A DNA stretch of 64,000 bases from Myxococcales bacterium (lineage in GTDB: Bacteria; Myxococcota_A; UBA9042). The stretch covers positions 99,819 to 163,818 of the forward strand of contig CANLIC010000005.1 in NCBI GenBank assembly GCA_947491025.1, in the 5' to 3' direction. Shown here one piece after another: positions 1-8,417 of this stretch. Positions within the stretch are counted from its first letter, which is position 1; each line of letters opens with the position of its first letter. The notes below the pieces were generated by a model. The model was not told the DNA's origin. It did not search any database and saw only the letters and a program-made list of their open reading frames with translations. A program made the position numbers and the translations under genes.

Positions 1-349
1 AGAAGGGACCGAATTCGCCGAGCGCCCGTGCGAGGTCGCTGCCTGCGTTCGGGGGCGCCAACATGACGACGCGGCGGAAGCGCACCCGCCCTGCCATCTG
101 CCGGACCAGCACGCCGCCCAGCGAGTGCGTCACCGCGTCGAAGGCGATGTCTCCGTGATCGTGGAGCAACTGGTCCGCGACCCGCTCGGCCAGCGCCTCG
201 ACGCCGTGGCTGCGCGACGGATAGGTCCTGGCCCAGGTCTGCAGGCCGTGGCGGCGCAAGGTGCGGCCGAGCCCCGCCATCGACAGGTGGGTGCGGGCCA
301 GGCCGTGCAGCAGCACCACGGGCGGCCGGCCGTCGTCGGCAGCTTTCAC
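1..349 (-). CDS. Lipase-like alpha/beta hydrolase (partial, 3' end beyond window)
   Basis: Only the first 116 codons are present; the gene runs off the left edge. The start is a GTG at 349-347 that overlaps the TGA of the upstream acyltransferase (GTGA), which suggests translational coupling. The visible protein has an HGL oxyanion-type motif at residues 15-17 after a hydrophobic strand (PPVVLLHGL), a nucleophile elbow HSLGG with Ser76, and an APPNAGSD stretch near residues 98-105 typical of bacterial triacylglycerol-lipase/esterase-like hydrolases. No signal peptide is visible, so a cytoplasmic location is likely. The operon context with an acyltransferase suggests lipid turnover. The substrate cannot be told, and the catalytic Asp and His lie outside the window. 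Confidence 0.75.
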   Translation of the reverse strand, partial: MKAADDGRPPVVLLHGLARTHLSMAGLGRTLRRHGLQTWARTYPSRSHGVEALAERVADQLLHDHGDIAFDAVTHSLGGVLVRQMAGRVRFRRVVMLAPPNAGSDLARALGEFGPF

Positions 350-1956
350 TCAATCTCCTTGGCCAGCAGCTCCGCGAACGCGCCGAGAAACTCGTTTTCC
401 TGGTCGTGGCCGACACCCGCGGCGTCCATCGCGGCTGCGGCGACTTCGCCGTCGCGACCATCCCAGTCCGCGTCGCCGGTCGGCAGGTCGCCGAGCTGCT
501 CGAGTCGCGCCTGCAAGAAGAGCGGCTCGAGGTCGGGCGGCAGGTTCTTTACCACCGCCGCCACCACCGCCGCCTCGAGGCGCCGACACTCGCGGCGCAA
601 CGCGGAGATCTCCTCCCGAAAGCGCAGGAAGCTCCAGACCGACGCCAGCAGCTCCCTGGCATCGGCATAACGCTCCATCAAGCGCAGCCCGGCCCATCCC
701 GACAACGGCAGCAGCGGCAGCCAGAGCAGGGCCCTCACCCCGTCGTGCTGGACCATCAGCCCGGCCAAAACGGCCCAGGTCAGCAGCACCAGCGCCACGC
801 CGATGAAGAGCGACGAGGTGGCGATGACGTCGCGCCGCGGCGTCAGGCGCCCCGCCAGCAACCCGGTGGCGATGGCCGCGGGGCCGTGGAGCAGCAGGCC
901 TGGCAGGGCCAGCGGCAGCCACAAGAGCGCCGGGCCGGTGCGGCGCCAGAAGCGGGCGACGATGGTCCCACCGTCGAAGCGCCGCTGCAGGTCGCGTTCG
1001 CTGAGGTCGAGGGCGTCGAGTCGCTCGCGGAAGCGGCCGACCGCCGCGAAGAGGCGCTTGACCTCGGGCTGTTCGGCGACCCGCGTGTAGCCGGCGGCGA
1101 AGCGGCGCTGCAGCTCGACCCGGGCCTCAAGCGAGAGCCCCGGCGGCTGATAGAGGCGGCGGACCGTTTCGAGGACGCGCAACGTCGCCCAGTCGTCCGA
1201 CTGGATCGTCAGCGCCCGGATGCCGAGGTCGATCTGGGCCGTGAGCGCGCGAGCCGCCGCGCGCGGATCGGTGGCGGCGTCGGCGAGGAAAGCCGGGTCC
1301 AGGCGCAGCGGCGGTCCAAAGCGCACGAGGACGCTGCTGCGGAAGCGCCGCGCGCGCAGGTAGTTGAGTCCCACGGGCACGATCTGCACCGGTGATCCGG
1401 CCGAGAGGGCGCCGAGCGCGATGCGCGCAGCCCCGGTCTTGAGCGGCAGTAGCTGCGCCTCGTCGTGGCTGCAGCCCTCGGGAAAGATGCCGATTGCGCC
1501 ACCGCCGCCGAGGTGCGTCGCCATCGCCGCGAAGGCGTCCTGGTTGTCGACCGGTGGGGTCGCCGTCGCCGAGCTGGCGGTGGCAGCGCTGGCAGCGCTC
1601 GCCGCCTCGGCGCCATCGACGTCGACGCGGCGGCGGATCGGCACCGCCCCGACGCCGTGCAGAATCGGCCGCAGCAGCGCGCTGCGAAAAAGCGCGTCCT
1701 TGGCAGCGAAGGCGACCGGCCGCTCGACGGTGGCGAGCAGCAAGGCTGGGTCCAGGAGCGAATTCGGGTGGTTGCCCACCAGGATCAAGGGCCCAGTGGC
1801 GGGCAGGTGCTCCTCGCCCGTGACGCGCACCCGCCGAAAGAACACCGAGAGCAGGCTGCGGATCAGCAGCCGCAACGGGCCGTAGAGTGGCGGCGCAGCC
1901 TGCAGCGCGTCGGCGGCAGGCGGCGGAACGCTGGACGCTGCGGCTGCCCTCTCCAC
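346..1956 (-). CDS. PlsC-like phospholipid/glycerol acyltransferase, membrane protein
   Basis: A 536-residue protein of the lysophosphatidic-acid acyltransferase superfamily, which moves acyl groups onto glycerolipid hydroxyls at the inner membrane. Block I reads GNHPNSLLDP (residues 61-70, an NHxxxxD variant) and block III reads FPEG (158-161). Hydrophobic segments near 330-360 and 375-400 make the C-terminal half membrane-bound, longer than a minimal PlsC of about 250 residues. The GTG start at 1956 has a strong purine-rich RBS (GGAGGGGAG) just upstream. Tag lies 53 bp upstream on the same strand and the lipase-like gene overlaps its stop. An Ala/Thr-rich insertion near residues 113-136 separates the acyltransferase blocks. 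The family is clear; the precise acceptor is not. Confidence 0.85.
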   Translation of the reverse strand: MERAAAASSVPPPAADALQAAPPLYGPLRLLIRSLLSVFFRRVRVTGEEHLPATGPLILVGNHPNSLLDPALLLATVERPVAFAAKDALFRSALLRPILHGVGAVPIRRRVDVDGAEAASAASAATASSATATPPVDNQDAFAAMATHLGGGGAIGIFPEGCSHDEAQLLPLKTGAARIALGALSAGSPVQIVPVGLNYLRARRFRSSVLVRFGPPLRLDPAFLADAATDPRAAARALTAQIDLGIRALTIQSDDWATLRVLETVRRLYQPPGLSLEARVELQRRFAAGYTRVAEQPEVKRLFAAVGRFRERLDALDLSERDLQRRFDGGTIVARFWRRTGPALLWLPLALPGLLLHGPAAIATGLLAGRLTPRRDVIATSSLFIGVALVLLTWAVLAGLMVQHDGVRALLWLPLLPLSGWAGLRLMERYADARELLASVWSFLRFREEISALRRECRRLEAAVVAAVVKNLPPDLEPLFLQARLEQLGDLPTGDADWDGRDGEVAAAAMDAAGVGHDQENEFLGAFAELLAKEIE

Positions 1957-2009
1957 GGCTCCCCTCCACGCGGCCGAGGATCGACGGCAGCCCGGCTGCG
2001 GTCAACCGC

Positions 2010-2582
2010 CTAGGCGCAGGCGCTGTGGCGGAAGCAACCCTGCAGGTGGTCGTTGACGACCCCTGTCGCCTGCAAGTGGGCGTAGATCACGGTGGGGCCG
2101 AGAAAGCGAAAGCCGCGCGCTTTCAGGTCTTTGGCCATCGCCTCCGCCAAGGGCGTCGTGGAAGGCACCTCGGCCATCGTCCGGCGCTCGCCCTGGACCA
2201 CCCGGCCCTCGGTGAAGCGCCATTGGTAGGCCGCGAAGCTGCCGAACTCTTGCTGAACCTTGAGGAAGGCCGCAGCGTTGCCGATCGCGGCCTCGATCTT
2301 GGCGCGGTTGCGGACGATGCCGGCGTCGGCCAGCAGCCGGGAGCGGTCGGCGTCGCTGAAGCCGGCGACCGCCACTGGGTCGAAGCCGGCGAACGCGCGA
2401 CCGTAGTTCTCGCGCTTGCGCAGGATCGTCCACCATGACAGCCCCGCCTGCGCCGACTCCAACACCAGGAACTCAAAGAGGACGCGATCGTCGCGCACCG
2501 CTACGCCCCACTCCTCGTCGTGGTAGCGGACGTAGCTCGGCTCGGTGCCGCACCAGGGACAGCGGGTCTTCTCGGTCGTCAT
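2010..2582 (-). CDS. tag: DNA-3-methyladenine glycosylase I
   Basis: A 190-residue HhH-superfamily base-excision repair enzyme that removes N3-methyladenine from alkylated DNA. It begins CPWCG and continues with YHDEEWG, the usual N-terminal signature of Tag. The body matches the family closely (FEFLVLESAQAGLSWWTIL, then RNRAKIEAAIGNA). The C-terminal NDHLQGCFRH supplies the His and Cys that, with the N-terminal Cys and His, bind structural zinc in this family. Length is as expected. The ATG at 2582 is preceded by GAGGAG. It heads a minus-strand set with the acyltransferase and lipase-like genes, and is divergent from the SMP-30-like lipoprotein at 2794. Confidence 0.95.
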   Translation of the reverse strand: MTTEKTRCPWCGTEPSYVRYHDEEWGVAVRDDRVLFEFLVLESAQAGLSWWTILRKRENYGRAFAGFDPVAVAGFSDADRSRLLADAGIVRNRAKIEAAIGNAAAFLKVQQEFGSFAAYQWRFTEGRVVQGERRTMAEVPSTTPLAEAMAKDLKARGFRFLGPTVIYAHLQATGVVNDHLQGCFRHSACA

Positions 2583-2793
2583 CGGGGGCTCCTCTGCTGG
2601 GGCGCGCCTTCGCCGGCGACCTGCCGCGCCATCGCGCCGAGCTTGCCAGCCTCAGCGCCCGGGTCCAGCGCTCCCCACGCCGCTCATGGGTGTGGTAGAG
2701 AGCCGACATGGCCGCCCTGGCCAGCAGCGCAATGGCGGAGCCGAAGGGCGCCGCAGCCGCGTCAGCCGCCCCCCTGGGCGCATGGGAGCCGAC

Positions 2794-4128
2794 ATGAGCA
2801 CCACCGCCCGCAACCTTCGCAGCGCCTGCATCGCCCTCGCTGTCCTCGCCCTTGCTCTGGCCTGCGAGAGCGAAGAGGCCACCTGCACCGCCCTGCCGAC
2901 CTTCACCCTGAGCGCCCCTGCCATCGCGCCCACAACCGCCGGCAGCGCCATTCAGGTCGAGATTCGACGGAGCGGGACGGCTTGCGCCTACGCCGGTGGC
3001 GGAGCCGACATCAAGCTCGAGACCCTCGGCGGCGGCAGCGTATCGCCCGCAACCCTGACGGTGCCCGAAGCCGGCGCCAAGTTGGTCTGGACGCTCGGGC
3101 CGGCGCCGATTCGCCAGACGCTGTCGGTGGTCGGTACGCCTGACGCCCAGCTGGCGCTCACGGCCGAGGTCGCTGCGCCCGTCGTGCCGCAGACCTTTGG
3201 CGACGTCCACGCCTTCTTGCTCGCCGAGGGCATCACCAGCACGACCGAAGACCTCGCCATCGCCGCCGACGGCACCATCGCGCTCGGCGTCGACGGCGCA
3301 GTCATCGAGGTGCGCCAGTCCAGCGACGGCAAGGTCACGATCAGCAAGCGTAAGCTCTCGGGCGACCCCTTGCCACGCGCCCACGGCCTCGCCTATGACC
3401 GCCAAGGCACCTTGTGGACCGCCGACCCGGCCGGCGGCGCGCTGCACGCCATCGCCAAAGACGGTACGGTCAAGACCCACCTCACGGCCGTCGAGGGCAC
3501 CCCGCTCGATGGACCGAACGACGTCGCCGTCGACCCGGGCGACCGCGTCCTGCTCTCGGACCCCTGCCGAGGCGAGCTCTATTACTACGACCCCAAGGCC
3601 GGAAAGGTCACCGACATCGAGCCCTTCGATCTGCTCACCGAGGGCGGACCCAACGGCTTCGCCTTCCAGGGCGACACCCTCTACGTCGTCACCGAGAACA
3701 CCACGCTGCTCTGCCCCAAGGCCAAGAAGAAGCCCCCGGTCACCGCCAACCTGGCGGCACTGTTCCGCTTGTCGGCCAAGGACGGCGTCTTTGGCCCGCG
3801 CACCCTGGTCGAGGGCGGCCTCGGCGTGTTCGGCGACGGCATGGCCTTCGATGCCTTGGGCAATCTCTACGTCATCGTCGACACCATCGCCAACGTCGCT
3901 ATCGACGAGTCGCGCGTGATGGTGCTGCGCGCTGGCGAGTCCAAGCTGGTTCCGTTCGTCGCGTTCAAGAAGTCGGCGATCTTGGCCAACGTCGCTTTCG
4001 GCCGCGGCCCGCTCGGCGATACGACGATGTTCGCGGCGTTGTTGGCGATCCCTCCCTTCACCGCGCCCGAGCAGCGCGGCCTCGTCCGCTTCGAGGTCGG
4101 GGTCAAGGGGCTGGCGCTGCTGCCTTAG
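2794..4128 (+). CDS. SMP-30/gluconolactonase-like beta-propeller lipoprotein
   Basis: A 444-residue predicted lipoprotein. The ATG at 2794 (GGGAG seven bases upstream) gives a signal sequence ending LALALAC, a lipobox. The reading frame extends further upstream, but without a signal peptide or RBS. An N-terminal all-beta segment of about 130 residues precedes a six-bladed-propeller-like region with GPNDVAVD, GPNGFAF and GDGMAFDALGNLYV. These resemble the metal-ligand turns of SMP-30/gluconolactonase/lactonase proteins. It is probably anchored in the outer membrane or periplasm. The propeller fold is well supported, but lactonase activity is not: many such exported propellers have no known substrate. 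It is convergent with the rhomboid gene. Confidence 0.75.
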   Translation: MSTTARNLRSACIALAVLALALACESEEATCTALPTFTLSAPAIAPTTAGSAIQVEIRRSGTACAYAGGGADIKLETLGGGSVSPATLTVPEAGAKLVWTLGPAPIRQTLSVVGTPDAQLALTAEVAAPVVPQTFGDVHAFLLAEGITSTTEDLAIAADGTIALGVDGAVIEVRQSSDGKVTISKRKLSGDPLPRAHGLAYDRQGTLWTADPAGGALHAIAKDGTVKTHLTAVEGTPLDGPNDVAVDPGDRVLLSDPCRGELYYYDPKAGKVTDIEPFDLLTEGGPNGFAFQGDTLYVVTENTTLLCPKAKKKPPVTANLAALFRLSAKDGVFGPRTLVEGGLGVFGDGMAFDALGNLYVIVDTIANVAIDESRVMVLRAGESKLVPFVAFKKSAILANVAFGRGPLGDTTMFAALLAIPPFTAPEQRGLVRFEVGVKGLALLP

Positions 4129-4444
4129 CGGCCGCCAGTGCGAGCGCCGGGAGCGAGTTGGCGTCAGGGCGCAGGCCTGCGCTGCGCGGTCCGTCGCGGC
4201 CATCGCCATGATAGCCAATCCCTTGAATCCGGCTCGGTCCTGGCTTGTCCGCGACGGCTACGGCTGCGTTACTCAAGCTTGCAATAGCTCTGCTATTCCT
4301 ATGCCTTCGCGCCCTGCCTCGCTCGCCGCGGCCAGCGCCAGGCCACGATCCGATTCTGCTGGCCTTGGGATGAGAGGTTCCGACTCCGCCCCGTTTGGAA
4401 TGAAGCGCGAGCGGCCTGAGGCGCCCGAGATGGCCGGACGGTTG
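4129..4444. other. Convergent intergenic region, no gene seen
   Basis: This lies between the 3' ends of the SMP-30-like and rhomboid genes. I see no coding signal. The middle (about 4250-4332) is less GC-rich than its surroundings and holds a short inverted repeat, listed separately. Confidence 0.6.
4250..4332. repeat. Possible intergenic palindromic (REP-like) element
   Basis: The core AATAGC-TCT-GCTATT (4283-4297) is a perfect six-base inverted repeat, flanked by GCTGCGTTACTCAAGC on one side and CCTTCGCGCCCTGCC on the other. This layout (a GCTGCGTTnCTC block, a small palindrome, then a Cys/Arg-codon-like tail) resembles dispersed intergenic elements I recall from other GC-rich proteobacteria. 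Only one copy is visible here, so it cannot be shown to be repetitive from this window. Confidence 0.35.
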
Positions 4445-6151
4445 TCAGCGCGACTCGGCGACGACGCTTACGCTGCGGACGAAGCGCTCGACGTTGTCGC
4501 TGACCGCATCGCGGGCATCCGGGTCGATGGAGACCTGTAGGTCGACCTCGAACGCGCCGACGAACCCGACCCAGCGCGGCAGGCGCACGCGGCCGCGCGC
4601 CTGATCGCAGTAGATCCAGCGCCGGCCATCGAGCAAGACCACCTCCGGCGGTCGACGCAACGGCTCGAGCGGTGCCGCGGCGACGAGCTCGGCGTGACGG
4701 CGCGCGATGGATGCCGCGTGGTCCGCGGGTTCGACCGGCGACGCCGATCGCCGCAGCCAGATCGTGACGATGAGGGGCGCATCGATGGCTGTGCCGAAGA
4801 CCCAGGTCTCGAAGGCACCGTCGGGCTCGCCGCGGATCACGGCGGTCGCCTCGGCCGGGATGTCGACCCCAAGCCCGGTGTCGCCGATCGCGATCCGTTG
4901 GGTCGCGCCCGCCATGAGCAGCCACGGTCGGCCACGCTGCAGCGCGACGGAGAAGGACGCGACGCTCATCGCGACGGCCGCCAGCGCCAATGCGCGCATC
5001 AACCAACGCGACCAGGGGCGCCCCGGATCGCCCCGCCAGGGTCGCGGCAAGCCGATGGTGACGACGCGCGACACGACCAGGAGCGCGCCACCCCCAAAGC
5101 CACCGACGTGTGCCAGCAAGCTCACGTTGGGCCCGAGGGAGAAGAGCAGCTGCAGGACCGCAAATCCTGCAAAATGATAGGAGAGCTCGCGGGCGGTGCG
5201 CGCAGGAACGATTCCGACGCCGCCCCAGGTTGCAGCCACGGCGGCACCGAGCAAGCCAAAGACGCCTGCGGATGCGCCTGCCCCAACGACGAGGGGGTCG
5301 CCGAGCAGGGTGAGCGCCTCGCCGCTCGTCATCGACAGGAGGTAGAGCAGAACAAAGCGTGAGGTGCCAAGCGCTGGCGCCAGGAGCATGGCGGAGAGCA
5401 GCAGCCCGTAAACGTTTGCGATCGCATGCTCGGTGCCGATGTGCAGCCACCCGGCGGTCAGCAGCCGCCACCAATCACCGTCGAGGGTGCGCGCGGGGAC
5501 ATTGGCGCCCATCCGCACCAGCGTCGCGCTGAGCTTCGTACCGCCCCAATGCTGCGCGAGCGCCACGAACACGGCCATCACCGCGCCGAACGCAACGACG
5601 ATGGCGGGCGGGCGCTGCCCGAAGCGGTTGTGGAACTTGACGGCATTTTGCAGCGCCGAACGCCCGCGAACGAGCGCAGTGCGCAGCGACACCGGCGGCG
5701 GCAGCTGCGTGGCCGCGGCGCCGAGTCTGAGCGCCGCAGCCAGCGCAGGCGGCATCTGGCCCGCTGCCTCAGCGGACGCCGAGTCAAGGGCGCTGTGCAG
5801 CTCCACCGCGAAGCCCTCGACCGCAGCCGGCACCGCGGCCCGCAGCCCATCGAGCGGCGGCCAGGCCCCAAGCAGCACGACCTGCAGCGGCCGCGCGCTT
5901 GCGGAGGCGCGCTCCTCGTCGTTGACGCTGGCCAGGAGGCGCGCGGTGCGCAGGGCGATCGAGCCGCGCGCCTCTGCAGCGACGAGCAGCGCCACCAGGA
6001 CATCGTCGTCTTGGAGCAGCGCCAAAGCCTCGTCGTCGTCAAAATAGAGCAACTGGGCGAGGGGCGCCGCGCCCGGGTCGTCTTGGCGGGTCCAAGCGCC
6101 GAGCAGGCGGCGTAGCTCGGCGGGTCCCTGGCTGGCGGCGGCCTTGGGCAT
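4445..6151 (-). CDS. Rhomboid-family intramembrane serine protease with extra N- and C-terminal domains
   Basis: A 568-residue inner-membrane protein. Residues 1-170 form a soluble Ala/Leu-rich domain I do not recognise. Residues 180-380 are the rhomboid core, with hydrophobic helices, the GASAGVFGLLGA motif carrying catalytic Ser294, and AHVGGFGGG with catalytic His348; WLHIGTEHAIANVYGL matches the usual His/Asn-rich helix. A further hydrophobic segment near 385-405 leads into a 150-residue soluble C-terminal domain. Rhomboids cleave membrane-anchored substrates within the bilayer. The family is sure and the substrate unknown. Bacterial rhomboids are often about 200-300 residues, so both flanking domains are unusual. 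An AGGACGG sequence precedes the ATG. Confidence 0.88.
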   Translation of the reverse strand: MPKAAASQGPAELRRLLGAWTRQDDPGAAPLAQLLYFDDDEALALLQDDDVLVALLVAAEARGSIALRTARLLASVNDEERASASARPLQVVLLGAWPPLDGLRAAVPAAVEGFAVELHSALDSASAEAAGQMPPALAAALRLGAAATQLPPPVSLRTALVRGRSALQNAVKFHNRFGQRPPAIVVAFGAVMAVFVALAQHWGGTKLSATLVRMGANVPARTLDGDWWRLLTAGWLHIGTEHAIANVYGLLLSAMLLAPALGTSRFVLLYLLSMTSGEALTLLGDPLVVGAGASAGVFGLLGAAVAATWGGVGIVPARTARELSYHFAGFAVLQLLFSLGPNVSLLAHVGGFGGGALLVVSRVVTIGLPRPWRGDPGRPWSRWLMRALALAAVAMSVASFSVALQRGRPWLLMAGATQRIAIGDTGLGVDIPAEATAVIRGEPDGAFETWVFGTAIDAPLIVTIWLRRSASPVEPADHAASIARRHAELVAAAPLEPLRRPPEVVLLDGRRWIYCDQARGRVRLPRWVGFVGAFEVDLQVSIDPDARDAVSDNVERFVRSVSVVAESR

Positions 6152-6393
6152 CGGTCCGTCCTACCGGGCCCTGTGGTTGTGCAAGGAGAGGGACGCCGAA
6201 GATCCAACAGCACCACGCAGCCTGCCATCGCGGTCGACTTGCGCACGCGGCCATCGCGGCTCGGATTGAGGGCACCCGATGCTCGGCATGGCCGCCGCAA
6301 CCACGCGCCATGGTGTCGGAAAGACCGGCCGACACCGGGTCAACCGCGGCGCTCCATCGCCCGGGCGCCGGCATCCGGTCCTGACAGGGCCGC

Positions 6394-7452
6394 TTACGGC
6401 GTGCAGGGCGTCCAGAAGTCACACAACTTCGCCTGGCCGCTCACCACGTGGGCCTTGGCGAAGCCGTCAAGCTCGGTCTGGCAGACCGCCAAGTTGCAGG
6501 CGCTGAAGAGGCCACTCACCATCACCTTTGGCAACCCAGTCAGCGCATTGAGCTTCTGCAAGTCGACCAGCCAGATCGTCCCGGCTGTGGCCAGCGCGGG
6601 CACCTGCAGCGACGCCAGGTTCGGCATCTGGGTCAGCTTGAGGCCGCCGACGCTCTGCAGCGCCGAGAAGCCCGTCAGCGCGCTTCCGGGCATGGTGCGC
6701 ACCTGGATGTCGCCGGTGACGGTCTGAAGTGCCGGGCATGCTGGCAGTTCCAGCAAGAGCGGGTTGCGTTGGAATGAAAGCGCGACGCTCTCGGTCAGCG
6801 ACGGCAACGCGCCAAAAGTCGCCAGCTTGGGATTGTCCTCGACCGTGATAGCGCCGCTCGTCAACTTGCCAAAACCGCTGACCGTCGTGAGCTCCGCGTT
6901 GTTCTTGAGGTAAATGGTCATGCTGGCGACGTTGTCGAAACCGGAGATGGTCATCAGCTTGCCGGTCTTCTCGACGTTGAGGGCCGTCGCGCTCTTGAGC
7001 AGGGGCGGACCGGTCAACTTGGTGCCCAGGTACCCGCCCGCCAGAATCCCGCTGCACTTCTCCAGATTCGGCACCGCATCGGCGAGGTCAACCTCGCCGG
7101 TGACATAGATGGCGCCCTGCACTTCGCGGACATTGCGCAGGCGCAAGAGGTCGGTCGCTTCGCCCGAGATGTACAGATTGCCTTGGATCGTACACTGGCC
7201 GGTAAAGTCCTTGCCGCCCGTCACGTTGCCTTGGAAGACGCCCGCCTTGCAGGTGCCGGACGCCGCAGCGGTCTTGAGGTTCTCCAGCGCGACTTCGTTG
7301 AGTTGCGGAGTGTCGACCTCGAGCGGGAAGAACTCGCAGGCCGAGGTCAGGGCGGTGGCGACGAGCGCAAGCCCGCCCGCAGACAGGCGCGCCCTGCGAG
7401 CCAAGGCTCTGGCGTTGGCGGAAGCCCAGCCTGGGGTACGGCGACGTGGCAT
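6394..7452 (-). CDS. Receptor-L-domain-like (leucine-rich-type) lipoprotein
   Basis: A 352-residue predicted lipoprotein. Two ATGs sit after an AAGGAG RBS; the second (7452) has proper spacing and is chosen. The signal sequence ends LTSAC, placing the lipid-bearing Cys at residue 39. The mature protein is a run of short beta-type repeats of the pattern 'NLxxVxGxIxVxxxxxL' (for example TISGFDNVASMTIYLKNNAEL), as in the L domain of receptor-like proteins, which are frequent in myxobacterial and planctomycete surface lipoproteins. The C-terminus has a CNLAVCQTELDGFAK segment that could close the solenoid by a disulfide. It probably serves in surface binding or adhesion; no enzymatic motif is seen. 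The outer-membrane-type gene ends 23 bp upstream, so they may be co-transcribed. Confidence 0.7.
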   Translation of the reverse strand: MPRRRTPGWASANARALARRARLSAGGLALVATALTSACEFFPLEVDTPQLNEVALENLKTAAASGTCKAGVFQGNVTGGKDFTGQCTIQGNLYISGEATDLLRLRNVREVQGAIYVTGEVDLADAVPNLEKCSGILAGGYLGTKLTGPPLLKSATALNVEKTGKLMTISGFDNVASMTIYLKNNAELTTVSGFGKLTSGAITVEDNPKLATFGALPSLTESVALSFQRNPLLLELPACPALQTVTGDIQVRTMPGSALTGFSALQSVGGLKLTQMPNLASLQVPALATAGTIWLVDLQKLNALTGLPKVMVSGLFSACNLAVCQTELDGFAKAHVVSGQAKLCDFWTPCTP

Positions 7453-7475
7453 CGGCATCTCCTTGGCCACTCCAA

Positions 7476-8417
7476 CTAGTCCTTGCGCTTGAAGTTCGGG
7501 GTCCAGCCGACGCCGAACGTGACGACGCTGTCGGCGTCGACGCGCGATTCCAGCGCGAAGGGCTCGGAGTCCATGCCCGGGGGCTTGCTCAGGCCACCGT
7601 AGACGTTGGGATCGTCGTTGGGCGGCCCGACCGGCGTCACGTATTGCGTACGTTGGTACTGCATGAAGAGGTGCAGGCCGCTGCGACGGTAGAGCGAGAG
7701 CTTGAGCGCCGCGGAATTGCGGGTGTCGCGCGTCCCACCGTAGACGTTGCTGGCTGCATCGGGCCACCAGGTCGCGGCGATGTCGCCGTCGCCGACGACG
7801 GGCAAGCGCAAGGCCAGCGTGGACTTGAGGTAGAAATAGCCGCTGACGAGGCTGCTGCCGAGCCCCGGCGCGATGCTCCAGCGCAGCCAGTCTTCCTTGC
7901 CGTCGCCGAAATCCATCAGGGTCACGGGGAAGCCGACCCAGATGTCCGCGTCCATGCCCATGTCGCCGATGTAGTCCGCAAAGAGGCGCGAATGGCGCTT
8001 CTGGATGCCGTCGTAGCCGATCTGCGCGCCCGCCTCGATCCCGGCGAGGTTGCCGATGCGGCTCGACTTGATGAATCCGCCCCCCTCGAAGCGCGCGAAC
8101 AGTTGGCTCGCCCGCGGGCTGCGACCGTCATTGGAGCGACTGACGCCGGTGCCGGTGCCATAGACCAGGTCGAAGGCGACGACGCGGCCACGGCCCGGGC
8201 CGAGTGTGCCGATCCCGCCGCCAGACTCGGCCATGGCAGGAATCGAGGTGAGCAGCAGCGGCAGGAGCCAGAGCGTCGCGAGCGGACGCAGGCGTCGCAC
8301 GCACAGGCGCGGCCGCAGCGAAACCTGATGATGCGAGGCCGGCGATCGGCTTTCGAGCCGCGGGCTTGGCGCACGTGGACGCGGCGCCGGCGCGCCCACT
8401 GCTGAGGTTGCGCGCAT
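7476..8417 (-). CDS. Exported beta-rich protein, probable outer-membrane protein
   Basis: A 313-residue protein with a signal peptide (LATLWLLPLLLTSIPAMA, then Glu-Ser-Gly) after a long basic N-terminus. The mature part alternates hydrophobic and polar residues with many Gly and aromatic residues (FARFEGGGFIKSSR, SALKLSLYRR) and ends in a strand-like FGVGWTPNFKRKD, consistent with a beta-barrel. I recognise no named family. The ATG at 8417 overlaps the stop of the preceding gene (TGATG), suggesting coupling. A GTG at 8300 would give a more typical signal peptide and is a real alternative start. It probably works with the damaged gene upstream and the L-domain lipoprotein downstream. Confidence 0.65.
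   Translation of the reverse strand: MRATSAVGAPAPRPRAPSPRLESRSPASHHQVSLRPRLCVRRLRPLATLWLLPLLLTSIPAMAESGGGIGTLGPGRGRVVAFDLVYGTGTGVSRSNDGRSPRASQLFARFEGGGFIKSSRIGNLAGIEAGAQIGYDGIQKRHSRLFADYIGDMGMDADIWVGFPVTLMDFGDGKEDWLRWSIAPGLGSSLVSGYFYLKSTLALRLPVVGDGDIAATWWPDAASNVYGGTRDTRNSAALKLSLYRRSGLHLFMQYQRTQYVTPVGPPNDDPNVYGGLSKPPGMDSEPFALESRVDADSVVTFGVGWTPNFKRKD

Noticed and set aside
2473..4218. Long minus-strand frame (581 codons) opposite the SMP-30-like gene
   Set aside because: Composition is Gly/Asp/Arg shadow of the plus-strand gene; its far end merges into tag in frame but carries no domain of its own.
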